From positions 1 through 28,527 of IMG/VR virus record IMGVR_UViG_3300027747_001410: a DNA stretch of 28,527 nucleotides; one strand, written 5' to 3'. Positions 12,327-21,030 of the stretch are shown here, piece by piece (position 1 is the first letter of the stretch; every line of letters starts with the position of its first letter). Below the pieces are notes generated by a model. That model had not been told where the DNA came from, searched no databases, and saw only the letters and a list, made by a program, of their open reading frames with translations. The stretch is from a virus. The position numbers and the translations under genes were made by a program.

Positions 12327-13267
12327 CCTGCGCTCCTCAGACTTGTGATGTCATCGCAGTTGAATGACTGCGAATAGACAATCGGATCGTTTCCTGGATG
12401 ACAGGGCAAATACCCATCGTAAGGTCCAAACCAATCGTAAGCCACCCCAAAGTCGTTGGCGGATTGACCGCTCATTACCGTATACGCGCCGGGTGACAGT
12501 TCGTAGTACGGAAGCTGCGTGGTAAAAATGTTCCGCTCAAGCGTGATGTTGATTTGCTGCGTGTGACTGTAGGTAATCGGAAGAATGTAACTTTTCAATG
12601 AAACGTCATACGGGTTGCTTGGATCGTCACCGCATCCTTGATCGTATCGAAGATAGACGTTTCCGGGTAGGGTGACGTTTGGAATGTACTCCGCAAAAAT
12701 TTCCACCTTGCTACAAACGTACGCTGAACTGTCGCAATCGCATGTATCGCAACATCTCCATGTCACGGTAAAGGTGAGGTCGCCATCAACATAAACGTAT
12801 GGGTACGTTCCTGCCCCACCGCATGGGTGCGTGATGGTGAACGATCCCGTGAGCGTGGCCCCGAAAGTCTGAAGCGTGGTGCTTTGCGCCACGGTGCGAT
12901 AGTTGGACAGGTTGCATTGAGTGCATCCAGTCGCATCCAAGAAACTGGTTCTGCCAAGATTGACCGCTGTTGGAGCTCCCCAATCATTGCTCCAAACAGG
13001 TTCGGCCTTGCGCGAGAGTCCACCAACAATGGGACCGTAAGGGGTGCAGCCCGGAGGGTTGTAGCAAATCATCCGAGCTTGCGTTGTGTCATAGCAAAGC
13101 AACCACGGAACATCGGTGTATGAGATGACCGGACATCGCGCTCGAGGCGTGACGGTGTATGTGATTGTGAGGGTCTGTGCGGGTCTATCCGTCACAAACC
13201 CGCTGCACGAAGTTGCCTTCGTCGGTGCTGACGGGCAACAACACGCAATGGCCGTGATGCCGCTCAT
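12299..13267 (-). CDS. Cys-rich protein downstream of the tail genes
   Basis: 322 residues with 19 cysteines, several in clusters (ACCCPSA near the start, TGCTQCNL, RCCDTCDCD in the middle). The rest is rich in Tyr, Thr, Ser and Gly with many short predicted strands, like an extended virion surface or fibre-tip protein. No signal peptide is seen. Start ATG at 13267 overlaps the preceding stop (ATGA). The Cys pairs could bind metal in the cytoplasm or form disulfides once outside. The family is not recognised. Neighbouring lysis-like genes leave open a non-virion role. Confidence 0.55.
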   Translation of the reverse strand: MSGITAIACCCPSAPTKATSCSGFVTDRPAQTLTITYTVTPRARCPVISYTDVPWLLCYDTTQARMICYNPPGCTPYGPIVGGLSRKAEPVWSNDWGAPTAVNLGRTSFLDATGCTQCNLSNYRTVAQSTTLQTFGATLTGSFTITHPCGGAGTYPYVYVDGDLTFTVTWRCCDTCDCDSSAYVCSKVEIFAEYIPNVTLPGNVYLRYDQGCGDDPSNPYDVSLKSYILPITYSHTQQINITLERNIFTTQLPYYELSPGAYTVMSGQSANDFGVAYDWFGPYDGYLPCHPGNDPIVYSQSFNCDDITSLRSAGWDLTVTAT

Positions 13268-13311
13268 GCCACAATGATGATGGCAGCGATGAAGAACAGC
13301 AGGCGGCTCAC
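13264..13311 (-). CDS. Possible 15-residue hydrophobic peptide
   Basis: A GTG at 13311 overlaps the TGA of the 37-residue gene, and the stop overlaps the ATG of the Cys-rich gene. The peptide MSRLLFFIAAIIIVA is wholly hydrophobic after its third residue. The two exact overlaps suggest it is translated, either as a membrane peptide or merely to couple translation. It is too short to judge on composition. Confidence 0.4.
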   Translation of the reverse strand: MSRLLFFIAAIIIVA

Positions 13312-13421
13312 TTGACGTACCCGCGCTTGGAAATGTAGACGCCGCAGCCCACGCCAACACAGAAGCAAACCGCCGCGAAGAACACCGAGCCGAGCCAAGA
13401 GCTGAAGTCTGCGATGATCAT
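13308..13421 (-). CDS. 37-residue single-span membrane peptide
   Basis: ATG at 13421 overlaps the stop of the lipoprotein gene (ATGA), with AAAGG upstream. Residues 9-30 (WLGSVFFAAVCFCVGVGCGVYI) form one membrane segment with four small or Cys residues, and a basic end (SKRGYVK) predicts a cytoplasmic C-terminus. Its place in a cluster of membrane proteins after the fibre gene suggests a holin-like or lysis-accessory role, which is inference. Confidence 0.6.
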   Translation of the reverse strand: MIIADFSSWLGSVFFAAVCFCVGVGCGVYISKRGYVK

Positions 13422-13921
13422 GTCTTTGCCTTTCGTCGTTCCTGGGCCGCGCGGAAAGCCGCGTCAAATTCCTTGTCCGAAGCACGCAACGCCGCCACCA
13501 TTTCCCGTTCCCCTTCGGGACGGGTGGTATCTAGCATATCGACCGCCAGTTCGGCTTGGCTGACTTTCCGACGAGGAAGCCACCCAAGCAGGATTCGCAA
13601 GCTTGACAGCAACCCCGACTGCCACAGGATTAGCAGGACGGCCACCGCCACGGCGGCGATTGCCGCCCATGTGACCATCCCCACCCATGCCGGCGTTCGG
13701 TCCTGCGTCCCCGCCAAGTCCGTGTGAATTGTCGCGGCCATCGCGTCGATGTGTTCGGCACGCGAAACCACTTCCGGATCGTTGATGGCGTTTCCATGCT
13801 TGATAAGCACCTGGGCATCCGTGCGAATGGAATTGGCCGATTCAGCAATATGCTCGGTCGCGCTGCACCCGGCGATGGCAAGCAGCATCCCGACAAGCAA
13901 CCACCACCACGCGCGCGTCAT
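13418..13921 (-). CDS. Lipoprotein with an added membrane span, spanin-like candidate
   Basis: 167 residues. MTRAWWWLLVGMLLAIAGC is a lipoprotein signal with the lipobox IAGC (Cys19). A Ser/Asp-containing helical stretch follows, then a strong membrane span at about 83-105 (MVTWAAIAAVAVAVLLILWQ) and a charged tail of about 60 residues. A lipid anchor plus C-terminal span is the layout of unimolecular spanins, which fuse inner and outer membranes in the last step of lysis. The long cytoplasmic tail is unusual for that family. With the upstream gene it might instead form a two-part system. Confidence 0.5.
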   Translation of the reverse strand: MTRAWWWLLVGMLLAIAGCSATEHIAESANSIRTDAQVLIKHGNAINDPEVVSRAEHIDAMAATIHTDLAGTQDRTPAWVGMVTWAAIAAVAVAVLLILWQSGLLSSLRILLGWLPRRKVSQAELAVDMLDTTRPEGEREMVAALRASDKEFDAAFRAAQERRKAKT

Positions 13922-14181
13922 CGCTTTTCCATCTTCCCCACGCGATCCTCGAGCGCGCCCACGCGCACATTGATGACGCGGATTTCGGCATTCCCCTGAT
14001 TTGCCGCTTCCTGCATCTTCTGCATTTCCGTAGCCATGCGTTCGATGGCACGGGTCTGCGCTTCGTCGCGTTCGCTGCGCTGCCCCGCATAAGAAACAGC
14101 AGTCAGCAACGCCCCGGCCATCATCACAAGTTGACCGAACTTGTACACCTTGTCGATGACTCGCGCGAGCTCGTGCGTCAT
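13918..14181 (-). CDS. Membrane protein with coiled coil, holin or inner-spanin candidate
   Basis: 87 residues. One membrane segment at about 15-33 (FGQLVMMAGALLTAVSYAG) is followed by a long coiled coil (QTRAIERMATEMQKMQEAA, then a basic end). This is the layout of inner-membrane spanins of the Rz type. Small XhlA-like proteins have the coiled coil first, which does not fit. Its stop overlaps the lipoprotein gene's start by ATGA, a typical spanin gene pairing. The start ATG at 14181 follows the fibre gene by three bases with GGTGAA upstream. Confidence 0.5.
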   Translation of the reverse strand: MTHELARVIDKVYKFGQLVMMAGALLTAVSYAGQRSERDEAQTRAIERMATEMQKMQEAANQGNAEIRVINVRVGALEDRVGKMEKR

Positions 14182-14184
14182 TGT

Positions 14185-15837
14185 TCACCAGTAGGAAATG
14201 ATGCAAGCGATGCCGCCGCCACCTGCGCCACCCGCGCCGCTCGCGGTGGAAGATGCGCCCGAACCGCCGCCACCTGCCCCATAGCCGCCTGCGCCGCCCG
14301 CTTGGGTTGTTGCTCCCGATACCGAAGGGCTTCCGCCGCCGCCCGTCCCGTATAGGCCGTAGTTAGCTCCGGCACCGCCAGTCCCATTTCCCGGTGTTCC
14401 GATTCCCAAATGCGTTCCCCCCGAACCGCCGTTGTACGGGGTAGTTCCGCTTGGCAATCCGCCGCCACCACCGCCGCCAGGCGCGCCCTTTGCATTTGCC
14501 GCCGTCACTCCGGTAGTTGATCCTCCCGCGCCGCCCGCGCCGCCGTCAAACGATGCTTGCCCAGCGTTGGTTCCGCTGCCAGCCGTGCCGGGAGAATTGC
14601 TGCCGCCGCCACCGCCGCCGCCACCTGCTGCGGAGCAATACGTGATCCCCGAATTGGTGACGGACGTTGTTCCGCCCGTCGATCCTGCATTGCCGTTATT
14701 AATCGCCGACACCCCTGCGCCGCCGGCACCGCTCGCGCCAATGGTGACCGTCAGCGTCGATGGCAGAGCTACATAGCGATAGCGCACCTCGCTAATTCCG
14801 CCGCCACCGCCGCCGCCGCCGCCTCCACGGTTTGCGCTTGAATGTGCATGGCCACTTCCGCCGCCACCACCCGCACCGATGCAGATGATCTCCACCCACT
14901 TGCAGCCGGCAGGTTTCGTCCACGTGCCGCTTGTGGTGAACAATTGGACATCCGTAGCGGGCTGCGATTGCCATTGCCCAACGCTTGACACGTAGATAAG
15001 CGCATCGCCGCCGTTCGGCGTTCCTGACTCAATTGCGATCCCGCGCAGTGCAATCACGCTTGGGCTTGGATACGTGCCGAAAAGGTCGCCACTTGCTGCG
15101 CCGCTCGGAGATCGAGAGTCAGACAGTCGCGTGTCGTTGCCAACACAAGCGGTAGAAGACGAGCTTCCAAAAGACACCGCTAGGGTGCGATCTGCGGACA
15201 GGTCGCCGCCGCCCGTCAGGCCAGTCCCGGCCGTGATATTGCGCGTAGTTGGTGCCTTGCCGTTGAGGGCAGTCTGCAATCCAGAGGTCTGTGAAATCGC
15301 AAGGCCCGCATCCGGAATTGCATCCGCACCGCCGTAGGAATGTGTGGACGCATGGGCGGTTGGCGTGCGCGCATTCGTCAAACGGCTATCGGTTGCCCCA
15401 ACGAGCTGCGAGGCCGATCCACCGCCGGAGGTCGCAATGTCGGCGGTAATCGTGACATCCGCCGACAGGTTGCCGCCGCCAGTCAATCCCGTTCCGGCCA
15501 ACACGCTGCGGCTCGTTCCAACCTTCCCGGCAATGTCGCTCGTCAAGTTCAGGATTTGCGACTGCGCTAGGCCGCCGGCGGGGATCGGGTCGCTGCCCGC
15601 CGTGCCGTGGGTACTGGCGTGCGTGGTCGGGGTACGGGCATTTGACAGGCGACTATCCGTGGCCTGGGTGATCTTGCCCGCCGTTGCCACGCCATCGGCC
15701 GCGAAATCGGCAGCGATGGTTCCTGAGGAAGTGATCGTCCCGCCCGTCAGTCCCGTGCCAGCCGTGATGCTCACGACCGCGCCGGCGGAAACAGTCACGC
15801 CGGAATCAACCACCGAGATGGATACTTGGTCGGCCAT
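14185..15837 (-). CDS. Glycine-rich tail fibre / receptor-binding protein
   Basis: 550 residues. Residues 24-260 hold three copies of a unit of about 88 residues: AGTGLTGG recurs at 26, 114 and 202, with DSRLSNARTPT-HASTH type segments between. Then comes TTSGTWTKPAGCKWVEIICIGAGGGG (300-326, in pieces), the start of the glycine-rich fibre-tip domain of phage adhesins. The tip runs in long Gly stretches to the end IACIISYW. Such domains form polyglycine layers that present receptor-binding loops. It is placed last among the tail genes, as expected for a host-recognition protein. Confidence 0.88.
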   Translation of the reverse strand: MADQVSISVVDSGVTVSAGAVVSITAGTGLTGGTITSSGTIAADFAADGVATAGKITQATDSRLSNARTPTTHASTHGTAGSDPIPAGGLAQSQILNLTSDIAGKVGTSRSVLAGTGLTGGGNLSADVTITADIATSGGGSASQLVGATDSRLTNARTPTAHASTHSYGGADAIPDAGLAISQTSGLQTALNGKAPTTRNITAGTGLTGGGDLSADRTLAVSFGSSSSTACVGNDTRLSDSRSPSGAASGDLFGTYPSPSVIALRGIAIESGTPNGGDALIYVSSVGQWQSQPATDVQLFTTSGTWTKPAGCKWVEIICIGAGGGGGSGHAHSSANRGGGGGGGGGGISEVRYRYVALPSTLTVTIGASGAGGAGVSAINNGNAGSTGGTTSVTNSGITYCSAAGGGGGGGGSNSPGTAGSGTNAGQASFDGGAGGAGGSTTGVTAANAKGAPGGGGGGGLPSGTTPYNGGSGGTHLGIGTPGNGTGGAGANYGLYGTGGGGSPSVSGATTQAGGAGGYGAGGGGSGASSTASGAGGAGGGGIACIISYW

Positions 15838-16190
15838 TAGACGGACCCCGCGTAGATGTTGACCTGTGCCGAACCAAGTGAAATCAATCGCTTGACCACG
15901 CTGCTGGGGAACAGGATGTCAAGGTCATACAGCGCGTTGCCGCACGGGAACGCGTTGGTGATGGTTGAAGGAATCTTGATAGTTGCAACGGTTTTTGCGC
16001 CGTTCAGCGTGATGTAGTTGGACGTATTGGCGGTCAAAAAGGCCGTTTCGCCCGCTCGAGCCACGCGGAGCCGCCAATCGCTCGCCGTTGATAGCGCGGG
16101 ATAGGTCGCAGGCCAATCGCTGACCGTTACCACCGCCTGAAATTCCGCGCCCTGCTCAAAGATGATGTTCCAAACCGTGCTGCTGGCCAT
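15837..16190 (-). CDS. Small beta-rich tail protein (BppU-like N-terminal type)
   Basis: 117 residues, ATG preceded by GGAGCAAC; its TAA overlaps the fibre ATG (TAATG). The pattern EQGAEFQAVVTVSDWPA, WRLRVARAG, ITLNGAKTVATIKI and ALYDLDILFPS matches a common small phage beta-sandwich protein that joins tail tip and receptor-binding parts, as in the lactococcal baseplate protein BppU. The precise partner is inferred from position next to the fibre. Confidence 0.65.
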   Translation of the reverse strand: MASSTVWNIIFEQGAEFQAVVTVSDWPATYPALSTASDWRLRVARAGETAFLTANTSNYITLNGAKTVATIKIPSTITNAFPCGNALYDLDILFPSSVVKRLISLGSAQVNIYAGSV

Positions 16191-16202
16191 TGTTGCTCCA
16201 GT

Positions 16203-17975
16203 TTACCCGCCCGAACACGTAACCTTGACTGCATTCGGCATCGAGAACCAGTATCGCGGCACCGAAGGCAGACCGCTTGATTGCGAAGTATTGAACTGCT
16301 CCACCATTTCCACGATGGTGTCATTGCGAATCGGCTGCGCCGTAATGACTTGCCCGCCCGTATAGTCGGACTGATAGATGCCGGGTGCAACGATGTTGCC
16401 GCTGTTGCCCGAGGACACGAACACGTTCCCGTTCTCGGCCATGTTGCGCGCGTTCGTTGTTCCCGTCCGCGCATATGCACCGATGGTCACGGCAGGGGCG
16501 GCGGTTCCGGGCGCGCCAGGCTCAACCTCCACCCACGAATACATCCACTTCCAATTGGAAATCAATTCGCTTGCCGTGATCTTTGCCGGGAACACACGGG
16601 TATTTGGCGGCGGAACGTCGATGACGGTCGCGCCTACGCAGTTTCGATATGCCTGCGCCTTGCCCTTTGCCGTGACGAGCTGACCGGGATCGGTTTCGGC
16701 GCAGCCCTGCAATCCGAAGATCCAATCGTCCTCCCGCGCTTCGCTGATAGTGAACGGGGCCATGTCGCCGTCCACTTCCGCAAGTCGATACGACACGTTC
16801 CCAATCTGCCCGATGTTGCTCGAGAGGTCCGACAACCACGGAATCCATCCGGCCCAAACAGTTCGTCCAAAGGGGATATTGCTGTACCGCGATGCGTAAT
16901 CGTTGCGGATGACCGTGGACATCGCCGTGGGGTTCCACCCTGGCGATGCCGTCAGCACCGCTCCAGAGGCATCCACAGTCACCACCGAGGAGTCCGTGAT
17001 GTATCCGGCACCAATGTCGTTGGGGGCGCGCACCCACGTAGGCGACGATCCCGCCGCGTAAATTTGCTTCTGCGTGAAATTCTGCTGCGTGGAAGGCGTG
17101 TTTGCCGTGTTGCAGTTGTCGTAGACCGTCAGCCCCTCAACCGACCGTTGCGGCATGATGACGGAGCAGGACTGGGGCGCACGCGCCTGATATCCGCTTG
17201 CGTTCCACAAATTGACTAGCGTATCCGTTGAGGATGCCGCGCCGTTGACGGGCTGCATACCGCCGCGATAGGCGGTCTTATACAGCACCATCTTGGCGTT
17301 GTACTGCGCCTTGAGCGTGCTACGCGAAATGAATCCCGTTCCGTTGCCCGTGGTCACGATGATTTGCGTGTTCGCCACGGCAATGGCATCGAGTAGCAAG
17401 GCTAGGCTGACGTTCGGGCTTCCAACGAGATCCGAAAGCCGGCGCAGGTATTCGGGTGATTGCGTGGTGAAGTTGCTCGGCGCGGTCAGATTGTCGCCGC
17501 TCGCCGCTGTCGAAATCAACGACAGGAGCTGCGAATAGGTAGTCATGTCGGCGGCATTCACCTGCCACCGTCCGTCCGATGACCACAGCGGCGTGAGGGC
17601 TTGATTGAGCTGCGCGGCGCTGCTGAACTTCCAGTACCAACGCTCATCTACCAATTCCACCAACGCCACGCCACCCTGATCGCCCCAAAAGAACGGCTGC
17701 GGCGGACGCGCATACAACGTTGCAAACGACACCGAGAGGCCGCTTGAATCCTCAAGCGTCAGGCTGACCGTGGTTGATCCGTAGAGTGTCGATATCGATG
17801 TCGATGGAATCAATACCGATGCGCTCGTGTGCCGCGTCATGCCGCACGGAACATCAATGCGGAACAGGTCCGATTCCGGAATGCCGATCTGCCGAGCCGT
17901 ATCACGCATGGGCTGCGTGGGCAGCAAAACGGGAATGACCGTTGCGCCGGCGGTGATATATGCCTGAACGCTCAT
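16203..17975 (-). CDS. Large tail protein, hub or tip component
   Basis: 590 residues from the ATG at 17975, which overlaps the preceding stop (ATGA). A longer frame to 18116 reads into that gene. It is rich in Ser, Thr, Gly and aromatic residues, with segments such as PFFWGDQGGVALVELVDERWYW, and has no signal peptide or long helices. The second half contains many predicted strands. Its length and location between a tape-measure-like gene and the fibre fit a tail-tip or baseplate protein. No family or enzymatic motif is recognised. Confidence 0.65.
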   Translation of the reverse strand: MSVQAYITAGATVIPVLLPTQPMRDTARQIGIPESDLFRIDVPCGMTRHTSASVLIPSTSISTLYGSTTVSLTLEDSSGLSVSFATLYARPPQPFFWGDQGGVALVELVDERWYWKFSSAAQLNQALTPLWSSDGRWQVNAADMTTYSQLLSLISTAASGDNLTAPSNFTTQSPEYLRRLSDLVGSPNVSLALLLDAIAVANTQIIVTTGNGTGFISRSTLKAQYNAKMVLYKTAYRGGMQPVNGAASSTDTLVNLWNASGYQARAPQSCSVIMPQRSVEGLTVYDNCNTANTPSTQQNFTQKQIYAAGSSPTWVRAPNDIGAGYITDSSVVTVDASGAVLTASPGWNPTAMSTVIRNDYASRYSNIPFGRTVWAGWIPWLSDLSSNIGQIGNVSYRLAEVDGDMAPFTISEAREDDWIFGLQGCAETDPGQLVTAKGKAQAYRNCVGATVIDVPPPNTRVFPAKITASELISNWKWMYSWVEVEPGAPGTAAPAVTIGAYARTGTTNARNMAENGNVFVSSGNSGNIVAPGIYQSDYTGGQVITAQPIRNDTIVEMVEQFNTSQSSGLPSVPRYWFSMPNAVKVTCSGG

Positions 17976-19804
17976 GCGTAATCCTGCGGCGTGCCGAGGT
18001 TGTAGGCCTGCGTACCCGTCGAATTGAGGACGGACACGGCAATGTTCTGCCCATCCGAGTCGCTGCGGAAGCCAAGCGCGGCTGGGGAAGTGACGTAGCC
18101 GCTCGAGGGCCACCATTGCCGGCGACCGCTGACGGTGGAGTAGCCGTTGCTCGTGGAGCTTCCGCCGTCGATAGACTTCAGCGTTCGCGTGTACACGCCG
18201 ATGAACGTGCGCTGTCCGCCTGGGTCAATCTCGCCAAAGTTCACCTTCCAATCATCCTTCACGACAACAAACCCGGCCGGGATGGGACGGAAAATTCGCT
18301 GCGGCGGCGTGTTCACGCCCTTCACCGTGCTGACTTCCTCAAGCGTGACACTTGCCTTGCCCGCCTGGAATACGAAATCCGCGCCTTCGGTGTAGAGGGT
18401 CTGCAACCGATGCATCTTGGTATCGGTGTAGACGCTCGTAACGGTCTGCGCTTTCTCAACACCTGCGGGCTGACTGTTCGCGTTGTTGGTCGCCTGAAGA
18501 ATGCCCTGAAACGGTCCCTGCGTCAGCGCATTGTTCGCCGAATCCATCGACGAGTCACCGCCTGTCATCACGATGGTCGGCGTGCCTGGTGAGCAGTAAT
18601 CCGAGATAGCCGAGATTACGCGCGCCACGGGCAGCGTGTCAGCCACACCGGGGGTCTTTGCGGAAAGCTCGTTGTTGTACCAATGCGGAACGCCGGCAAT
18701 GCCATTCGTGCTTGCGCCGCCGTATGCATCCGGGAACACGGGGCAAGATCGCGTAACCGTGAAATACTTGCCGATTAGGTTTGCAAGCGGGACGGGCGCA
18801 TACGTTGCTCCCGCAGGCGGATCGCCCTGCCATGCGTAGCATCTCGCGGTGATTTCCATGCGGATCTTGGCGCGCGTCATCATCTCCTGTTCGGTGATGA
18901 GGATGCGGTCAAGCTGCGCGGATCGGAAAGGAATGCGGCTCTGCGCCAGTACCACCGCAGCCCAAATCATGTTTCGCGGGTCGGCGTTCCATGCTCCTTC
19001 AAGGTCGCAGTTAAATCGCAGCACGGCAAAGGACAGGTCGGAACGGCTGCGCTCGTACGTGAATTCGCAATTGCCCGTCAGCGCAGAGTCCGGAAGATTC
19101 ATGCGTGCCTGGGTATCTACCACGGTGTAGATGAGCGAATTCCCGGTTTCGTTGTAGGCGAACGTCTGCGACTCGCGCCGCCACGACGAATCATCCGGCG
19201 GACGAACGGGCAGCAACGCCTTTCGGAACAGGTCGGCCCATGCGGACTTACCGTTGAGCTGGGTAGGCGATCCGTTCTGTGCATACGCAACATCGCTGTT
19301 CGCGCTTGACAGATCGACCACAATGCTGCCCGTCACCGAGCGCGTAATGTGTCCCACCGCATCAAGGGAAAACGTCTGCACCCAACGATGCGACACAATC
19401 GGGCAGGGATCGTAGACCGTCTGATTTCCAACGATGGTAAAGGTCACCATCGCCGCCTGCCGACCCGTGATTTCCGACACCGTGAACGACATCAACGGCC
19501 CGCGCAACGCGTCCGGTCCAGTCTGCTCATACAGCACTTCAGAACCACCACCGGACGTGACGCTGATGCTCACGCCATCGACTCGACCAGGTTCCTTTAA
19601 AGCAAGCGTATTGAGGGTCGAATATGTCGAAGTGCCGTAGGAAACCAATGCCGTCCCCGAAATGGTGGTTTCAAAACGGATGACCGTAAAACCGTCCTCC
19701 GCGTAGATCGGCTTTTGATCCCACGAAGTGACGTTGGCGTATGGCAGGGTATAGAAATCCTCCCCTACCGTGAACTGGACATAGGTGTTGCCGTTCGTTG
19801 ACAT
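17972..19804 (-). CDS. Large tail protein
   Basis: 610 residues, starting at an ATG that overlaps the upstream stop (TAATG). Composition is that of a virion protein: Ser/Thr/Gly-rich, few Lys, many predicted strands. FETTISGTALVSYGTS and QTLYTEGADFVFQAGKASVTLEEV are examples. It follows the tape-measure-like gene, the place of distal-tail or hub proteins in siphophages. The assignment is by position. Together with the 590-residue protein it probably forms the tail tip. Confidence 0.65.
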   Translation of the reverse strand: MSTNGNTYVQFTVGEDFYTLPYANVTSWDQKPIYAEDGFTVIRFETTISGTALVSYGTSTYSTLNTLALKEPGRVDGVSISVTSGGGSEVLYEQTGPDALRGPLMSFTVSEITGRQAAMVTFTIVGNQTVYDPCPIVSHRWVQTFSLDAVGHITRSVTGSIVVDLSSANSDVAYAQNGSPTQLNGKSAWADLFRKALLPVRPPDDSSWRRESQTFAYNETGNSLIYTVVDTQARMNLPDSALTGNCEFTYERSRSDLSFAVLRFNCDLEGAWNADPRNMIWAAVVLAQSRIPFRSAQLDRILITEQEMMTRAKIRMEITARCYAWQGDPPAGATYAPVPLANLIGKYFTVTRSCPVFPDAYGGASTNGIAGVPHWYNNELSAKTPGVADTLPVARVISAISDYCSPGTPTIVMTGGDSSMDSANNALTQGPFQGILQATNNANSQPAGVEKAQTVTSVYTDTKMHRLQTLYTEGADFVFQAGKASVTLEEVSTVKGVNTPPQRIFRPIPAGFVVVKDDWKVNFGEIDPGGQRTFIGVYTRTLKSIDGGSSTSNGYSTVSGRRQWWPSSGYVTSPAALGFRSDSDGQNIAVSVLNSTGTQAYNLGTPQDYA

Positions 19805-20574
19805 TAGATGCCCTTCACGCCCATGAGGCGAAGATCCTGGAGGAACGGCTCATTGAGCGCGCCGTAGTCAATCTTCGGATCGGTGTTGCGCTTGATGGCA
19901 CGAAGATCCTGACCAATCTGATAGAAGGTCTTGGATAGCGACATGGCCGACGATGAAAGCCACGCGGGAAGCCCAAGTTTGGATGATCCGTTGCTAATCA
20001 TCTCAAAGAACTTGCCAAGACCGTCCGCATAGGTTGCCAGGTATTCAATCACCTTCGGAACGAAGCCCTTCACATATTCCAAGATGTCCGCGACAAACTT
20101 GGTGATGGGCTTGAGGAACACCGCGCCGATACCACCTGCTGCGGACTTCAGCTCCAACAACGAGCGATCAATTCGGCCGACTTCAAGCATCTGCCCGCCG
20201 ATGGCACCGCCATACTGCATACCCAGTCGGAATTTCGTGTTAACCATCGCAATCTGATTCTGCATCTCAGCAAGCTGAATACCGGGGCTGAAGTCATGCA
20301 GATCGTTGGCGACTTCCATAACGAAGCGATTCAACGCCATCAACGCTTCGCCCACCTTGCCGACCACCTTCGCAAGCGCGGCAAACGCGCCGACCACCGC
20401 CGTGAAGGCCACCGCTGCCGTTGACGCGACTTCAGCAAGCGCGCCTACTTCCGCAATTGCTTCGGTTGCGCCGCCGCCTTCGCCTTCGGCCATGTTGGCA
20501 ATGCCGCTAATGCCTTCAGCCTTTGCGCTTCCCTTCTCGTTGATGTCGATGACGATGCGGCCGAGGTCTTGCAT
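19804..20574 (-). CDS. Short tape-measure-like protein
   Basis: 256 residues. After a start MQDLGRIVIDINEKGSAKA comes an Ala-rich hydrophobic helix (about 38-77), then amphipathic helices with hydrophobic stretches (IGAVFLKPITKFVADIL). Gene order (tube, chaperones, this gene, then tip proteins) and the alternating helical and hydrophobic character fit a tape-measure protein, which sets tail length and enters the host envelope. It is far shorter than the usual 600-2000 residues, so either the tail is very short or this is only part of the function. Confidence 0.6.
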   Translation of the reverse strand: MQDLGRIVIDINEKGSAKAEGISGIANMAEGEGGGATEAIAEVGALAEVASTAAVAFTAVVGAFAALAKVVGKVGEALMALNRFVMEVANDLHDFSPGIQLAEMQNQIAMVNTKFRLGMQYGGAIGGQMLEVGRIDRSLLELKSAAGGIGAVFLKPITKFVADILEYVKGFVPKVIEYLATYADGLGKFFEMISNGSSKLGLPAWLSSSAMSLSKTFYQIGQDLRAIKRNTDPKIDYGALNEPFLQDLRLMGVKGI

Positions 20575-20577
20575 GGC

Positions 20578-21030
20578 TTATCCGTTCTCAAAGGCGCAGA
20601 CGAAGGTTTCCGTACCGCGCATCCATCCGACCAAATCTTCCGCCGGCTCAACCTGACCGCCATTGCGCCAGGTCAGCGGGATCGTCAGGATGCCGCCAAG
20701 ATCGTTCCCGGTCAGCAGCGTGCGCAGACCGTCGATGAACGGCTCAATGCCGTTCTCTCCGGCGATGCGCTGCGTGGCGCGGTTGGTGGGATCGAGCAGC
20801 CCACGCCACCATACGATGATGTCGATCTTCGCTTCCTGAAGGGCCACACCGCTCCTCCAATGCAGCGCGGTATCGCCTCCTGGGATGATCTGTACCGCGT
20901 ACTGGCTGATCGTTTCGTCGTTCGGACGCTCCGACAGGTACACGGCGTTGCCGTATCCGGAGTCATACATCCACGCCTGCACCTGCCCAATCAGCACGTT
21001 CCATACCGTAGCGTTTCCGGGATGCGCCAT
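20578..21030 (-). CDS. Tail protein, terminator-like
   Basis: 150 residues, starting by TAATG overlap with the chaperone stop. The sequence (LQEAKIDIIVWWRGLLDPTNRAT, RIAGENGIEPFIDGLRTLL, LTIPLTWRNGG) resembles the small alpha-beta fold of tail terminator and tail-completion proteins, which cap the tube. In most phages the terminator gene lies before the tube gene, so the position here is unusual. Alternative: a minor tail-tip protein. Confidence 0.5.
   Translation of the reverse strand: MAHPGNATVWNVLIGQVQAWMYDSGYGNAVYLSERPNDETISQYAVQIIPGGDTALHWRSGVALQEAKIDIIVWWRGLLDPTNRATQRIAGENGIEPFIDGLRTLLTGNDLGGILTIPLTWRNGGQVEPAEDLVGWMRGTETFVCAFENG

Noticed and set aside
16281-17219. Plus-strand frame of 312 codons within the 590-residue tail gene
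   Set aside because: Antisense shadow with Arg/His-rich sequence and no ribosome-binding site.
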